In this document: positions 1-8,662 of the stretch, one piece after another | Layout of the letters: the number at the start of each line of letters is the position of its first letter | How positions within the stretch are numbered: the first letter of the stretch is position 1 | Origin: Chryseobacterium sp. FP211-J200 | GTDB taxonomy: Bacteria; Bacteroidota; Bacteroidia; Flavobacteriales; Weeksellaceae | DNA length: 64,000 nt | NCBI RefSeq assembly: GCF_001643375.1 | Contig: NZ_LSHB01000035.1 | Coordinates: 32,149-96,148 of the forward strand | Direction of reading: 5' to 3' | Program-made: the position numbers and the translations under genes | Notes under the pieces: model-generated | What the model saw: only the letters and a program-made list of their open reading frames with translations | Databases searched by the model: none | Told to the model about the DNA's origin: nothing

Positions 1-1
1 A

Positions 2-1780
2 ATGAACAAACTGAAATATATCGCCGTTCTGGCATTTTTTGGAACTTTCGGAATTTCGGAAATCGGAGCTCAGATCAAAGAAGAGCAATTGATCCTGAAC
101 AGAAAACGTGAACCAGAAGTCAAGAAGATCGAGAAGAAAAAAACGTCTGTCATCCAAGAGAAAAATTATCCACCTGAAAATAAAAAGAAGGAGGATTCTC
201 TTAATCTGAAATATGATATTGTGAATGTTCCGCCGGTTTCTGACTTCAAAACGACTGAGATCCAAAGTGAAGATATTTCTCCGAAATTCAATAATGATTT
301 TCAGTCCAATTATTTTAGATTGGGTTACGGTAATTATGGAAAATTCCTGGCAGATGCGAATATCTCGGGAAAAGTTCAAGAGAATGTGGAAGTAGGAGCG
401 GATGTTCATTATTTATCAACAACAGGACTTAAAAAAGACTACAATTGGGATTCCAAAAGCAGTCAGGCAAAGATTGGTGCTTATGCGAATATCTATGCAG
501 AAAAAGGCAAGTTTAATCTAGACGCGAATTATGGTTTCAATAATTATAATTACTACGGGATTTATGCTTTTACGCCTGAAAACTCTGATCTAGATCTACA
601 GCAAAAGGTCAATAAATTCAGTGTGAATGCTTCTTACGACAATTATTCCAATGAGATCTTGAATAATGTAAAAGTGAGATCATATTTTCTAAGCGATCAT
701 TTTGATGCGAAAGAAAGTTATGCTGACATTGAACTTAATTTGTCGAAGCACGATTTTGAAATTAGCAGCGACATCACGGCAAACGCAGATCTGGGCGTTG
801 ATTTGGAAACAGTCAATTCAAAATTTGAATTGCTGAATCAAAATAATTCCAATCAACTTAATTTCACTTTGTCACCAAAAGTCACTTTCTACAAAGGTGA
901 ATCCTATTTGTTGATAGGGTCGGATTTTAGTTTTCTAAATTCTAAATTATCGGATTTTACAGGAGAAAATAAAGGAAGCAAATTCTATTGGTTTCCAAGA
1001 GCGGAAGTTTTGGTTGCTGCCGCAGATGAATTCAAGTTTTACGGAGGAATTGACGGCGGTTTGAAGCTGAACACTTACGGGAATCTTTTGGAAGAAAATC
1101 CATTTCTGATATCAGACTTGCTTTTGACACCAACAGAAAATAAATACCATTTCTATTTCGGTTTGAAAGGTGATATTAACCAAATGTTCAAATACGATGT
1201 GAACGCAGGTTTCAGCAAAGTGAATAACGCGCAGTTTTTTGTGAATAACGGTTTGTTTAATAATTCAATTGCTGTGGACAGACCAGGATTTGATTATGCA
1301 AACACTTTTAATTCAATCTATGACAATGGAACTTTGATGGAAATCAAGGGAGATCTGCAAGCGTTCCCGATGGAAAATCTTACAGTGGATGCAGGTTTAC
1401 ACTTTATGAAGTATAAGTTGGATAATCTGGAAGAAGTTTATTACAAGCCTTTGGTTCAATTCAATCTTGGTGCAAAATATACTATGCTGGAGAAAAAACT
1501 GGCACTTGGTTTCAAAGGATATTTCGTAACCGACAGAACCTCAAATGCTTTCTTAGTAACGCCTAACGATTTTGTGCCTGGTCAATATTTGTCTGCAGAG
1601 AATCGAGATGTAAAAGTTGGCGGTTATGCAGATTTAAATTTATCCGCAGAGTACAAACTTCATAAAAATTTCAGTATTTTCGCACTCGGAAATAATCTTC
1701 TTGGCGCTAAATATCAGAATTATGCAGGCTACAAAGTTTTGGGAGCACAGTTTTTGGGTGGTGTGAAGATCACGTTCTAA
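2..1780 (+). CDS. Outer-membrane beta-barrel protein, TonB-receptor-like
   Basis: The 592-residue protein has an N-terminal signal peptide ending near the AQIK sequence at residues 23-26. A charged, Lys/Glu-rich linker follows to about residue 100. The rest alternates aromatic and polar residues as in transmembrane beta-strands, and the chain ends in Phe (KITF), the usual C-terminal signature for BAM-dependent outer-membrane proteins. No clear plug domain or TonB box is visible, so a transport function is not shown. Related flavobacterial proteins are commonly labelled TonB-dependent receptor. The ATG at base 2 precedes a good signal peptide, so the gene is probably complete despite touching the window edge. 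It appears to belong to the core chromosome outside the integrated element. Confidence 0.7.
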   Translation: MNKLKYIAVLAFFGTFGISEIGAQIKEEQLILNRKREPEVKKIEKKKTSVIQEKNYPPENKKKEDSLNLKYDIVNVPPVSDFKTTEIQSEDISPKFNNDFQSNYFRLGYGNYGKFLADANISGKVQENVEVGADVHYLSTTGLKKDYNWDSKSSQAKIGAYANIYAEKGKFNLDANYGFNNYNYYGIYAFTPENSDLDLQQKVNKFSVNASYDNYSNEILNNVKVRSYFLSDHFDAKESYADIELNLSKHDFEISSDITANADLGVDLETVNSKFELLNQNNSNQLNFTLSPKVTFYKGESYLLIGSDFSFLNSKLSDFTGENKGSKFYWFPRAEVLVAAADEFKFYGGIDGGLKLNTYGNLLEENPFLISDLLLTPTENKYHFYFGLKGDINQMFKYDVNAGFSKVNNAQFFVNNGLFNNSIAVDRPGFDYANTFNSIYDNGTLMEIKGDLQAFPMENLTVDAGLHFMKYKLDNLEEVYYKPLVQFNLGAKYTMLEKKLALGFKGYFVTDRTSNAFLVTPNDFVPGQYLSAENRDVKVGGYADLNLSAEYKLHKNFSIFALGNNLLGAKYQNYAGYKVLGAQFLGGVKITF

Positions 1781-1846
1781 GCATAATTGATAGATCATAA
1801 TCGATAAATGATCATTCATCACTTAGCGATTATCATTTATAAAAAA

Positions 1847-1920
1847 GGCTGCGTAGTTCAACTGGATAGAATATCAGATTTCGGCTCTGAGGGTTGGGGG
1901 TTCGAATCCCTTCGCGGTCA
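1847..1920 (+). tRNA. tRNA-Arg (anticodon TCG)
   Basis: A complete cloverleaf is present. The acceptor GGCTGCG pairs with CGCGGTC and the discriminator is A1920. The anticodon stem TCAGA/TCTGA encloses the loop TTTCGGC with anticodon TCG. The T-loop TTCGAAT is canonical, in a stem of GGGGG/CCC type. CCA is not encoded. The 3' half overlaps the last codons of the convergent serine recombinase gene, which marks this tRNA as the probable integration target of the element to its right. Confidence 0.93.
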
Positions 1921-3448
1921 CTCTAAGGGAAAAGTCACTTTTATCAGTGATTTTTCCTTTTTTTTTACTTTGTAAAATGTTGTTAATTAGTAAGATAGAT
2001 GATAGTGCGGAGTTGAGCTGGGGTGTTCGAAACGTATTTTCTGCAAATTCGAGTTTTTCACTAAAAATCGAACACATTAGTGTTTTTTTTGTGTCATCAT
2101 CACCTTTAGTATAGATTTGAGAGAGATTTGGTAAAATTTGTAGGGTCTGATGAAGTTTGTTTTTGATGTCAGTATTTGTACGGTTTAACTTTTGATTTTG
2201 CAAGTCAATTTCTAGTACGTCAATCTTTTTTTTACTTTCGTTTTTAATTATCTGATAATCTTCAAAATCTAATTTATCCTCCAAGTATTTTTCACGAGCA
2301 CTTTCTAAACGATTAGTCAAATTTGTAATTTTAGTAGAGATTTCTCTTTTCTGCGCATTGAGATTTTGCTCAATATTTTTAAAATTACTTAGAAGAATTT
2401 CTTTTATTAAATTACTAAATCCGACATTAAATTCGAATTTTTTCAACTCTCTTTCGAACGTACAATTAACTAAATCAGAATTGTGTCTGTAACCACATTT
2501 AGAATTGCAATGATAATAGTAATAAATATTTTTCTTTCCTTTTGATCCGCTACCTGTAATGTGCCCTCCGCATTTTGGACATTTCAAAAAACCTCTTAAG
2601 GGAAAATGATTGTTGGCAATTACTTTTCCTTGTGGTCTTTCTTCCCAAGTTTTTTCACTTAGAACTCTTTGAACTTTGTCGAATAAAGCCTCAGAAATTA
2701 AACTTTCGTGCGTCGCATCTACAAGGCAAGCTTCTTCATCTTTATAAGCTTTAATAAATATTTTGCCACAATACATTGGATTTTTGATTGCCCTGTAAAA
2801 TGATGTACTACTAATGTTTGCTCCTTCCAAAGCATTCATCTTTAACCTGATTTGATTCGTAGTATATTTACCCTTAGCAATCTCATTAAATGCCCAGAGC
2901 ATATTTGATGCTTCTGGTTCCTTAAGTCCAACATATTTTCTCCCGTCTTCAGTACACTTATTGACGTAGCCATAAGACGCAGTTCCCATTAATCTGCCTT
3001 CTTTCTGTGCCCTTCTCATCCCGTAAAAAGTATTCAGAGCTCTGCGGTCATTTTCAACTTCGGGAGCGGCCAGGTAAATTGCTAACATCATCTTATTTTC
3101 TGGGACAGACATGTCTAAAGGTTGCTCAATAGCTTGAGGAGATATATTGTTTTTGTTCAGCAACTTAATCATTTGGTAAGCATCGCCAGCATTTCTGCTA
3201 AAGCGATCCCACTTTGTAAATAAAACTAAATTTGATTTTAGACCTCTTTTTTTTAGATAATTAATATATTTTGTCCACTCAGGTCTGTTAAAGTTTTTTG
3301 CCGAATGATCTTCAAATATTATTTGCCCAATCGTTATTTGATTTTGATTGCAATATTTTTCTAATCTTTCGTGCTGATCTCTTTGTGAATAACCTTTGTC
3401 TGCTTGTTCATCGGTTGATACTCTTATATATAAATCTGCTATTAGCAT
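1874..3448 (-). CDS. Large serine recombinase (site-specific integrase)
   Basis: The 524-residue protein begins with a resolvase catalytic domain (IRVSTDEQ, nucleophile Ser11; conserved Arg residues in the KWDRFSR region). A Recombinase domain follows at about 165-280. A zinc ribbon with CPKCGG and a second Cys pair lies near residues 305-340, and a coiled coil at about 360-430, the usual order in large serine integrases. The last 30 or so residues are encoded by the antisense of the tRNA terminator and of tRNA-Arg, so the stop codon is supplied by the tRNA gene. This suggests the crossover site lies at or near the tRNA 3' end and that the C-terminus differs between integrated and excised forms. 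The gene is transcribed toward the chromosome end. Probable role: integration and excision of the element; the partner att site is outside the window. Confidence 0.88.
   Translation of the reverse strand: MLIADLYIRVSTDEQADKGYSQRDQHERLEKYCNQNQITIGQIIFEDHSAKNFNRPEWTKYINYLKKRGLKSNLVLFTKWDRFSRNAGDAYQMIKLLNKNNISPQAIEQPLDMSVPENKMMLAIYLAAPEVENDRRALNTFYGMRRAQKEGRLMGTASYGYVNKCTEDGRKYVGLKEPEASNMLWAFNEIAKGKYTTNQIRLKMNALEGANISSTSFYRAIKNPMYCGKIFIKAYKDEEACLVDATHESLISEALFDKVQRVLSEKTWEERPQGKVIANNHFPLRGFLKCPKCGGHITGSGSKGKKNIYYYYHCNSKCGYRHNSDLVNCTFERELKKFEFNVGFSNLIKEILLSNFKNIEQNLNAQKREISTKITNLTNRLESAREKYLEDKLDFEDYQIIKNESKKKIDVLEIDLQNQKLNRTNTDIKNKLHQTLQILPNLSQIYTKGDDDTKKTLMCSIFSEKLEFAENTFRTPQLNSALSSILLINNILQSKKKGKITDKSDFSLRVTAKGFEPPTLRAEI
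1928..1966 (+). terminator. Rho-independent terminator after tRNA-Arg
   Basis: GGAAAAGTCACT (1928-1939) pairs with AGTGATTTTTCC (1946-1957) over 12 positions with one G-T wobble. The loop is six bases and a run of T follows. It also lies inside the 3' end of the recombinase reading frame on the other strand and so contributes codons to it. Confidence 0.8.
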
Positions 3449-3766
3449 AATGATAGTTTTTACATTAATGTTTTGATTTTTAGGTGAATATAGTATAATT
3501 TATCTTAAATTCCAATTAATATTTGGTATAATTCCAATTGGTAAGTAAATCGCACACATATTTTAGTTCAAGTTTGTTATATCGCCATTTATAAACAGAT
3601 ATATTTAGCTTAAATAGAAATTTTATGTGCATATTCAAAGCATTACAAAGCCTTTGGAAAATTTAAAACCAATTATAGAAATATTACAAGCTCTAAATAA
3701 AGAACAAGAATTAAATGTTTTACCACGTTGGCTTGGTAGAAATAGGAACATAACTTATAAAAATCA

Positions 3767-4093
3767 ATGGGCTTCTTTTGCGGGCTTAGTAAAAACAACT
3801 CAGAAGAAGTTTTTGATAAAATAATTCAAATGAATTTGTACAAATACTTATTAAGTAAAGATAAAGAATGGCTAAAAGAAAATAAAAAATTTCTTAGTGG
3901 GGATGCGATTAATTTTCTTGAAGTTATGAGTGACAAGTTTCCCAATGGAGTGTTGGATTTAAATAATTTTGAGTTATCAGATGATAATATTAAAATAATA
4001 GAATTTATGTTTGATGAATTAGAAAACCTCATTAATGAACAGAAAAATGAATTAATGAAAATTAAGCAGAGCTACATTAAAGATGAAACATAA
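3767..4093 (+). CDS. Small hypothetical protein, possibly frameshifted
   Basis: A 108-residue ORF of unknown family, rich in Lys, Glu and Leu and probably helical and cytosolic. An alternative start is the ATG at 3831. A second ORF in another frame (3627-3824, GTG start, 65 residues) overlaps its beginning. Joining the two near 3770-3800 would give one continuous protein of about 150 residues, so a single-base frameshift is possible. No motif is recognised. It sits between the recombinase and the two-component genes. Confidence 0.35.
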   Translation: MGFFCGLSKNNSEEVFDKIIQMNLYKYLLSKDKEWLKENKKFLSGDAINFLEVMSDKFPNGVLDLNNFELSDDNIKIIEFMFDELENLINEQKNELMKIKQSYIKDET

Positions 4094-4366
4094 AGTTCTA
4101 ATATATAAAATACTTGATTTATTATTTCATATGTTTACAAATATTAATCTTGCAGATCAAGCAAAAAATATATTCCTCTCACCATTATCAAGATGGTTGT
4201 AGCAATAGGATTAAGCAATTTAACATAATAATTTTTATAAACTTCAACCTTCTCTAATTATTCTAATAACAATTTTTATAGTTCGATTTCCGCTCAAGTT
4301 TTATCATAGATAGAACTTGATTATAAAAACATATTTTATTGAAATTATTAAAATTCGGCCAGAATA

Positions 4367-5758
4367 TTACATTTTAAATCGCGGAATTTTCAGATGAATG
4401 TCGGTGCCTTTTCCTTTATTTGATTGTACGTCGATCTGTATACCTAGTAATAAGCTAATCTTCTTTACAATAGAAAGTCCTAGTCCGCTACCTTTGATAT
4501 GACGATGATCATTGGCTTCGGATCTGTAAAATTGATCGTAGATTTTATCCAAATCATCAGACAAAATTCCGATACCATGGTCACTCAGCGTACAATAAAT
4601 CCAATCTCCTTTATTTTCAAGCTGAATGTTTATCTCACCATTATTATTTGAATATTTAACAGCGTTTGAAATGATATTGTCAAAGATAATTGAAAGCATT
4701 GATTCATGTGATAAGACAAAATATTCTTTCATGTTTGAATTGTTTATTTTGATGCTTTTGGTATTTATTTTTTCTTTGCTCCTAGTTATTGCTCTGTCAA
4801 TCAATTGGTTGATTGCGATAGGGAGGAGTTGGAAATTTGTGTCAAAATTTTCGAATCTTGCAAGCATCAGCAACTGACTCACCATCCCATTTATTCTATT
4901 AACTTCTTCAATACAAGATTTTATTTTCAAGACATATTCTTCAGTTTCTCGCGGTTTACGAACAAGCAACTCAAGTGTTGTCTGTATAATTGCCAATGGT
5001 GTTCGAAGCTCATGAGAGGCATCAGTTGTAAACTGTTGTTCACGAAGAACTGCGTTTTCAATTCTATTGAGAAGTTCGTTAATATTATCAGATAATATAT
5101 ATAGTTCATCTCTATTAGCAGGAAGAGTGATTCTATCTTTAAGATTGTGAGCAGTGATATTTTTGGTTGTCTGCATAATGACAAGGGCTGGACTTATACT
5201 TCGACCGGCGATATAACGAGTCAGAAAAAATAGAATGAGCAGGAAGAGAATGTAGGTTATCACTAAAATATACTGTAAACTATTCAAAACACGGTATTGT
5301 GGTTTTATCGACATTGCAATAACGGTGTGTCCGAAACTTTGTCCATCCTCTTCAAGTTTGATCTGTATTTGTCTGATTGGCACCGAATCCAATTGAGAAT
5401 CTATAAATTTTTCTTCGGTAGCCTCTGGATGTAGTATAAGATCTTTTTGCTCAAGATTGGGAGACTTATCAATACTTTTACCATTTTCATTGAATATTTG
5501 AATGAACACAGGATTCATATCCATCGTGTTGTGTTCTGATTGCTGCCATTCTTCTTTATGAACGAGTGTTATCTTACCGTTTACCTTCGCACTTTTTTCC
5601 CGGTGGACATTTACCTCACGAGTCAGTTCCTCATTAATATCATAATTAACAGTAAAAGCTACTGTAATATAAATTGCAGAGAATATAAGTAGTGTCAAAA
5701 CGGCAACACCAAATAGATTATAAAGTGATATTCGGTCTTTAAATGATAGATTCAGCAT
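4367..5758 (-). CDS. Sensor histidine kinase (HAMP family)
   Basis: The 463-residue membrane kinase has TM1 at about 14-36, a periplasmic sensor of about 130 residues, TM2 at about 162-183, a HAMP region to about 235, HisKA with phospho-acceptor His249 in ASHELRTP, and a HATPase domain with N box (DNIISNAVKYS), G1 (DHGIGI) and G2 (GSGLGLSIV). All motifs are intact. It is three bases downstream of the response regulator gene on the same strand, so the two are a cognate pair. The domain layout and the neighbouring metal efflux genes resemble CusS/CzcS-type kinases, so a metal or envelope signal is likely, but the ligand is inferred only. Confidence 0.9.
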   Translation of the reverse strand: MLNLSFKDRISLYNLFGVAVLTLLIFSAIYITVAFTVNYDINEELTREVNVHREKSAKVNGKITLVHKEEWQQSEHNTMDMNPVFIQIFNENGKSIDKSPNLEQKDLILHPEATEEKFIDSQLDSVPIRQIQIKLEEDGQSFGHTVIAMSIKPQYRVLNSLQYILVITYILFLLILFFLTRYIAGRSISPALVIMQTTKNITAHNLKDRITLPANRDELYILSDNINELLNRIENAVLREQQFTTDASHELRTPLAIIQTTLELLVRKPRETEEYVLKIKSCIEEVNRINGMVSQLLMLARFENFDTNFQLLPIAINQLIDRAITRSKEKINTKSIKINNSNMKEYFVLSHESMLSIIFDNIISNAVKYSNNNGEINIQLENKGDWIYCTLSDHGIGILSDDLDKIYDQFYRSEANDHRHIKGSGLGLSIVKKISLLLGIQIDVQSNKGKGTDIHLKIPRFKM

Positions 5759-5761
5759 AAA

Positions 5762-6424
5762 TTATTCGTCTTTCGCAATGAAGCCTCGTCCTCTTATTGT
5801 TTTTATTCTCTCATCACTTGGGGTAATGCCAAGTTTCTTTCTAATTCCGTTAATAAAAACATCAATAATATTGGCATCATATTCATAATTGATACCCCAA
5901 ACATGGTGGAGAATTTCTGTACGTGATTTGACAAGCCCTTTATTTTTAACCAAAAATTTTAAGAGTTCATATTCAGTCTGTGTCAGAGGAATTTCAGTTT
6001 TATTCCTGAAAACCTGAAACTTTTCAGAAAAGATGGTTATATCACCTAAGTAATAATCTTCTTGTTCTATTGTTCTTGAATACACATTAATTCGCGCAAC
6101 GAGCTCTTCGAAACTAAAAGGTTTTTTAATGTAATCGTTTGCTCCAGATTCTAAACCATCAATAATATCTCCCAAGGTGTCTCGAGATGTCAGGAAAATG
6201 ATAGGTGTCTTTTGATTATTTTTTCTAATTCTTTTACAAACCTGCAAGCCCGAAATTTCAGGAAGCATCCAATCCAAAAGGATCAGGTCGAATCTTTTGT
6301 TGACTGCTTTAATTAAACCATTATTTCCGTCTTTTGCAGTTTCTATCTGATGACCTTCTTCCGACAGACCTTCCTTAAGAAGTTGCAGCAATTTTTCCTC
6401 ATCTTCTATTATCAAAATTTTCAT
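5762..6424 (-). CDS. OmpR/PhoB-family response regulator
   Basis: The 220-residue protein has a receiver domain (acidic pocket IEDEE, phospho-acceptor Asp51 in LLDWMLP, conserved Lys near 100 in YIKKPF) and a C-terminal winged helix (about 125-218, ending in IRGRGF). It is the first gene of the two-gene operon with the sensor kinase. It probably controls the divergent methyltransferase gene at 6977, in front of which a tandem repeat with 11-bp phasing lies at 6790-6807, and perhaps the metal genes further right. Confidence 0.92.
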   Translation of the reverse strand: MKILIIEDEEKLLQLLKEGLSEEGHQIETAKDGNNGLIKAVNKRFDLILLDWMLPEISGLQVCKRIRKNNQKTPIIFLTSRDTLGDIIDGLESGANDYIKKPFSFEELVARINVYSRTIEQEDYYLGDITIFSEKFQVFRNKTEIPLTQTEYELLKFLVKNKGLVKSRTEILHHVWGINYEYDANIIDVFINGIRKKLGITPSDERIKTIRGRGFIAKDE

Positions 6425-6976
6425 TCCTTTATGTATAGCCTATTAAAGAGATATGCTTTTGAAATAAACCTAATTCCTTTGACGTTCATGACAAAAATAA
6501 TAAATTCTAACACTTCAAAGTTAATTAGTGGTCTGTTTTTAAAATATTATTATCTAAGGTAATCTTGAGTTTGGAATATAAAGCTCCATTTAAAATCCAA
6601 TGTTTTTAGCTTACATACGATATTATCTATAGTTTTTAAAGAGTATTAAATAAAATGAGTTCCATTATTCATTTTAAAATTATTTTTAGAGCCAAAAGGA
6701 ATATTACTTTCGATTCTTTGATTTTATGAGAAGTATTATACTGATCGAACGAATAAATAAAATATGCAATTGAATTATTTTCATGCTTTCTTAAGATTTC
6801 CTTAAGAATACGACTCTTGTTATTTTGGACGAGTCGAATATGTTAGTTTTGCAGCAGATAAATCGATTTAGTACAGGATTTTATCTAGATAAGTTAAAAT
6901 TCTATTTGTTTGAGTAGAAAAACAACTCATAAAATGATCATATCTGTTAACTTTTTTTATTTAAAATTTTCTCAGC
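6425..6976. other. Divergent intergenic region, regulatory
   Basis: 550 AT-rich bases lie between the regulator gene and the methyltransferase gene. Apart from the tandem CTTAAGA site described separately, I see no ORF with good features and no RNA gene. Promoters for both directions are expected here. Confidence 0.5.
6790..6807 (+). promoter_or_regulatory. Tandem CTTAAGA repeat, candidate response-regulator site
   Basis: CTTAAGA occurs at 6790-6796 and again at 6801-6807, an 11-bp step. Direct repeats about one helical turn apart are the usual binding sites of OmpR/PhoB-family dimers. The site lies 170 bp upstream of the gene at 6977 and 366 bp from the regulator start. Binding by the neighbouring regulator is inference. 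Confidence 0.45.
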
Positions 6977-7717
6977 ATGCCTTTAAAACAAGAATTGGAA
7001 GACCAGGGAAATTGGCTGTTTAAAAACAGAAGTTTTTTGCCTATTGGTATTTTACTGATAGGGCTGGTTGTTTTTATACAAACTGTATTACTTCAGGAAG
7101 AGGCTCAATGTACTATTGATTATGAAATTTTTTGTCTTTCAGTAAGTTTATTAGGTTTAGCTGTCAGAATATATACAGTTGGTTTTACTCCAAACAATAC
7201 ATCAGGAAGAAATACAAAGCAAGGACAGGTCGCAGATCAGCTCAATACATCCGGAATATATGGTATAGTGAGAAATCCTTTATATCTGGGGAATTTTTTC
7301 ATGTGGCTAGGTTTAGCACTGATGACCACAGAAGTTTGGTTTATTATCTCATTTATTCTTTTTTATTGGATTTATTATGAAAGGATTGTTTTTGCGGAAG
7401 AGCAATTTTTAGAAAGAAAATTTGGAGCACAATATACTAACTGGGCAACTGAAGTTCCCGCATTTATTCCTAATTTTTCTCTATTTAAAAATAATGATTT
7501 GACTTTCAGTACTAAAAAAGTTCTTTTAAAAGAAAAGAATGGATTATTCGCAATCTTTTTAATTTTTACTGTTTTTGAATTGTTCTCTGAAACGATAAAA
7601 CAACATGAGCATTACAATATGATTTTTATCGGAGGTTTTATAGTAACTATGTTACTATATGTAGTAATTAAAGTTATTAAAAAAAATCCCTTTACCGATA
7701 AAATAAAATCGAATTAG
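6977..7717 (+). CDS. Isoprenylcysteine methyltransferase-family (PEMT/ICMT-like) membrane protein
   Basis: The 246-residue integral membrane protein has about six hydrophobic segments. The family signature is visible: TSGIYGIVRNPLYLGNF at about 90-106, then a YERIVFAEEQFLERKFG stretch and a YTNWATEVPAFIPNF end, as in ICMT/PEMT-like enzymes where these parts bind S-adenosylmethionine. Bacterial members often sit beside metal-resistance genes and their substrate is unknown; lipid or small-molecule methylation is possible. About 45 residues after the catalytic part contain two further TM segments. The gene stands alone behind the candidate regulator site. Confidence 0.8.
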   Translation: MPLKQELEDQGNWLFKNRSFLPIGILLIGLVVFIQTVLLQEEAQCTIDYEIFCLSVSLLGLAVRIYTVGFTPNNTSGRNTKQGQVADQLNTSGIYGIVRNPLYLGNFFMWLGLALMTTEVWFIISFILFYWIYYERIVFAEEQFLERKFGAQYTNWATEVPAFIPNFSLFKNNDLTFSTKKVLLKEKNGLFAIFLIFTVFELFSETIKQHEHYNMIFIGGFIVTMLLYVVIKVIKKNPFTDKIKSN

Positions 7718-8021
7718 TTTAAAGTACAAACGTTATGCATCAAGAATAAGAGATCAGTTCAGTATTTCTGATCAAATGTTATTCTTCTAAAACTACATTT
7801 CTATTAAGCGATTATACACTTCTTAATAAGTCATTTTTTATTGTTGCTTCCGGGAAATATTATCGGTTTGGAGCTTTTGTTAGTGCTTAAAGAATTATGA
7901 TTAAGAGATAACCTAAGATTATAAAAAAGAAAATATTATTTAGTTCACATTCTGTAGGAGATTAAAAACAATCAACCAATTTTCATTGCTGTTTTAGCTA
8001 CAATCACAATTCATAGTATAC
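7718..8021. other. Intergenic region without genes
   Basis: 304 bases. It contains the hairpin at 7742-7786 described separately. The rest is AT-rich and presumably holds the promoter for the HD-domain gene; no further feature is seen. Confidence 0.5.
7742..7786 (+). terminator. Two-part hairpin downstream of the methyltransferase gene
   Basis: AAGAATAA (7742-7749) pairs with TTATTCTT (7779-7786), and the inner GATCAG (7752-7757) pairs with CTGATC (7768-7773). It lies 25 bases after the stop codon. There is no strong T-run, so termination is probable rather than certain. Confidence 0.5.
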
Positions 8022-8606
8022 ATGTGCCAAATTTTGAATAAAGTTGAAAATTACGTCAACGAATTACTTGATCATTCAGCAAGCAGAAATCTATTGTTTC
8101 ATAGTTTGGGTCATACAAAAGAAGTAGTAAATGCTGTAAATGAAATTTGCAAGCATTCTAATGTGACTGAAAATGAACTCAATGTTTTAATAGTTGCGGC
8201 GTGGTTTCATGATTGCGGATATGTAAAATATTACATTGGACACGAAGAGGAGAGTAGTAGGATTGCAGAATTTTTTCTTACTGGTCTTAACTGTGATAGA
8301 GAATTTATCAAACAGGTAATCAAATGTATCAACGCTACAAAATATTCTCACATACCCTCAACGTTGGCAGAAAAAATAATTCGTGACGCAGATATGTATC
8401 ATCTATGCAAACCTAATTATCATATTTACGAAGAATTATTGAGAAGAGAGCTTGAACTTCATCAGGGTTTTTCTCTAAGTGATAAAGAATGGCAAGTGCA
8501 GAACTATGAGTTTTTAAAAAATCATCAGTACCATACAGAATATGGACAAAAAGTATTGAATCACTCCAAAGAAATTAATATGCAAATTGTTAAGGAAAAC
8601 ATTTAA
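8022..8606 (+). CDS. HD-domain phosphohydrolase
   Basis: The 194-residue cytosolic protein carries the HD metal-binding set: His in FHSLGHTKEV, the His-Asp pair in WFHDCGY, further His in YIGHEEES, and Asp in RDADMYHL. The family hydrolyses phosphate esters of nucleotides and related compounds; the substrate here cannot be told. It is a single-domain member without an attached synthetase or sensor. The next gene follows 56 bases later on the same strand but encodes a secreted protein, so a shared operon is uncertain. Confidence 0.82.
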   Translation: MCQILNKVENYVNELLDHSASRNLLFHSLGHTKEVVNAVNEICKHSNVTENELNVLIVAAWFHDCGYVKYYIGHEEESSRIAEFFLTGLNCDREFIKQVIKCINATKYSHIPSTLAEKIIRDADMYHLCKPNYHIYEELLRRELELHQGFSLSDKEWQVQNYEFLKNHQYHTEYGQKVLNHSKEINMQIVKENI

Positions 8607-8662
8607 CTAAAAACTCCATTTTATAATTATTAACTCATTCATTATTTATACACTACATTAAA

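Noticed and set aside
1640..1822. Minus-strand 60-aa ORF over the end of the barrel gene
   Set aside because: Antisense to a clear gene and running into intergenic AT sequence; no family features.
4626..5184. Several ORFs of 80-96 aa opposite or within the histidine kinase gene
   Set aside because: Shadow frames of a gene with complete domain motifs.
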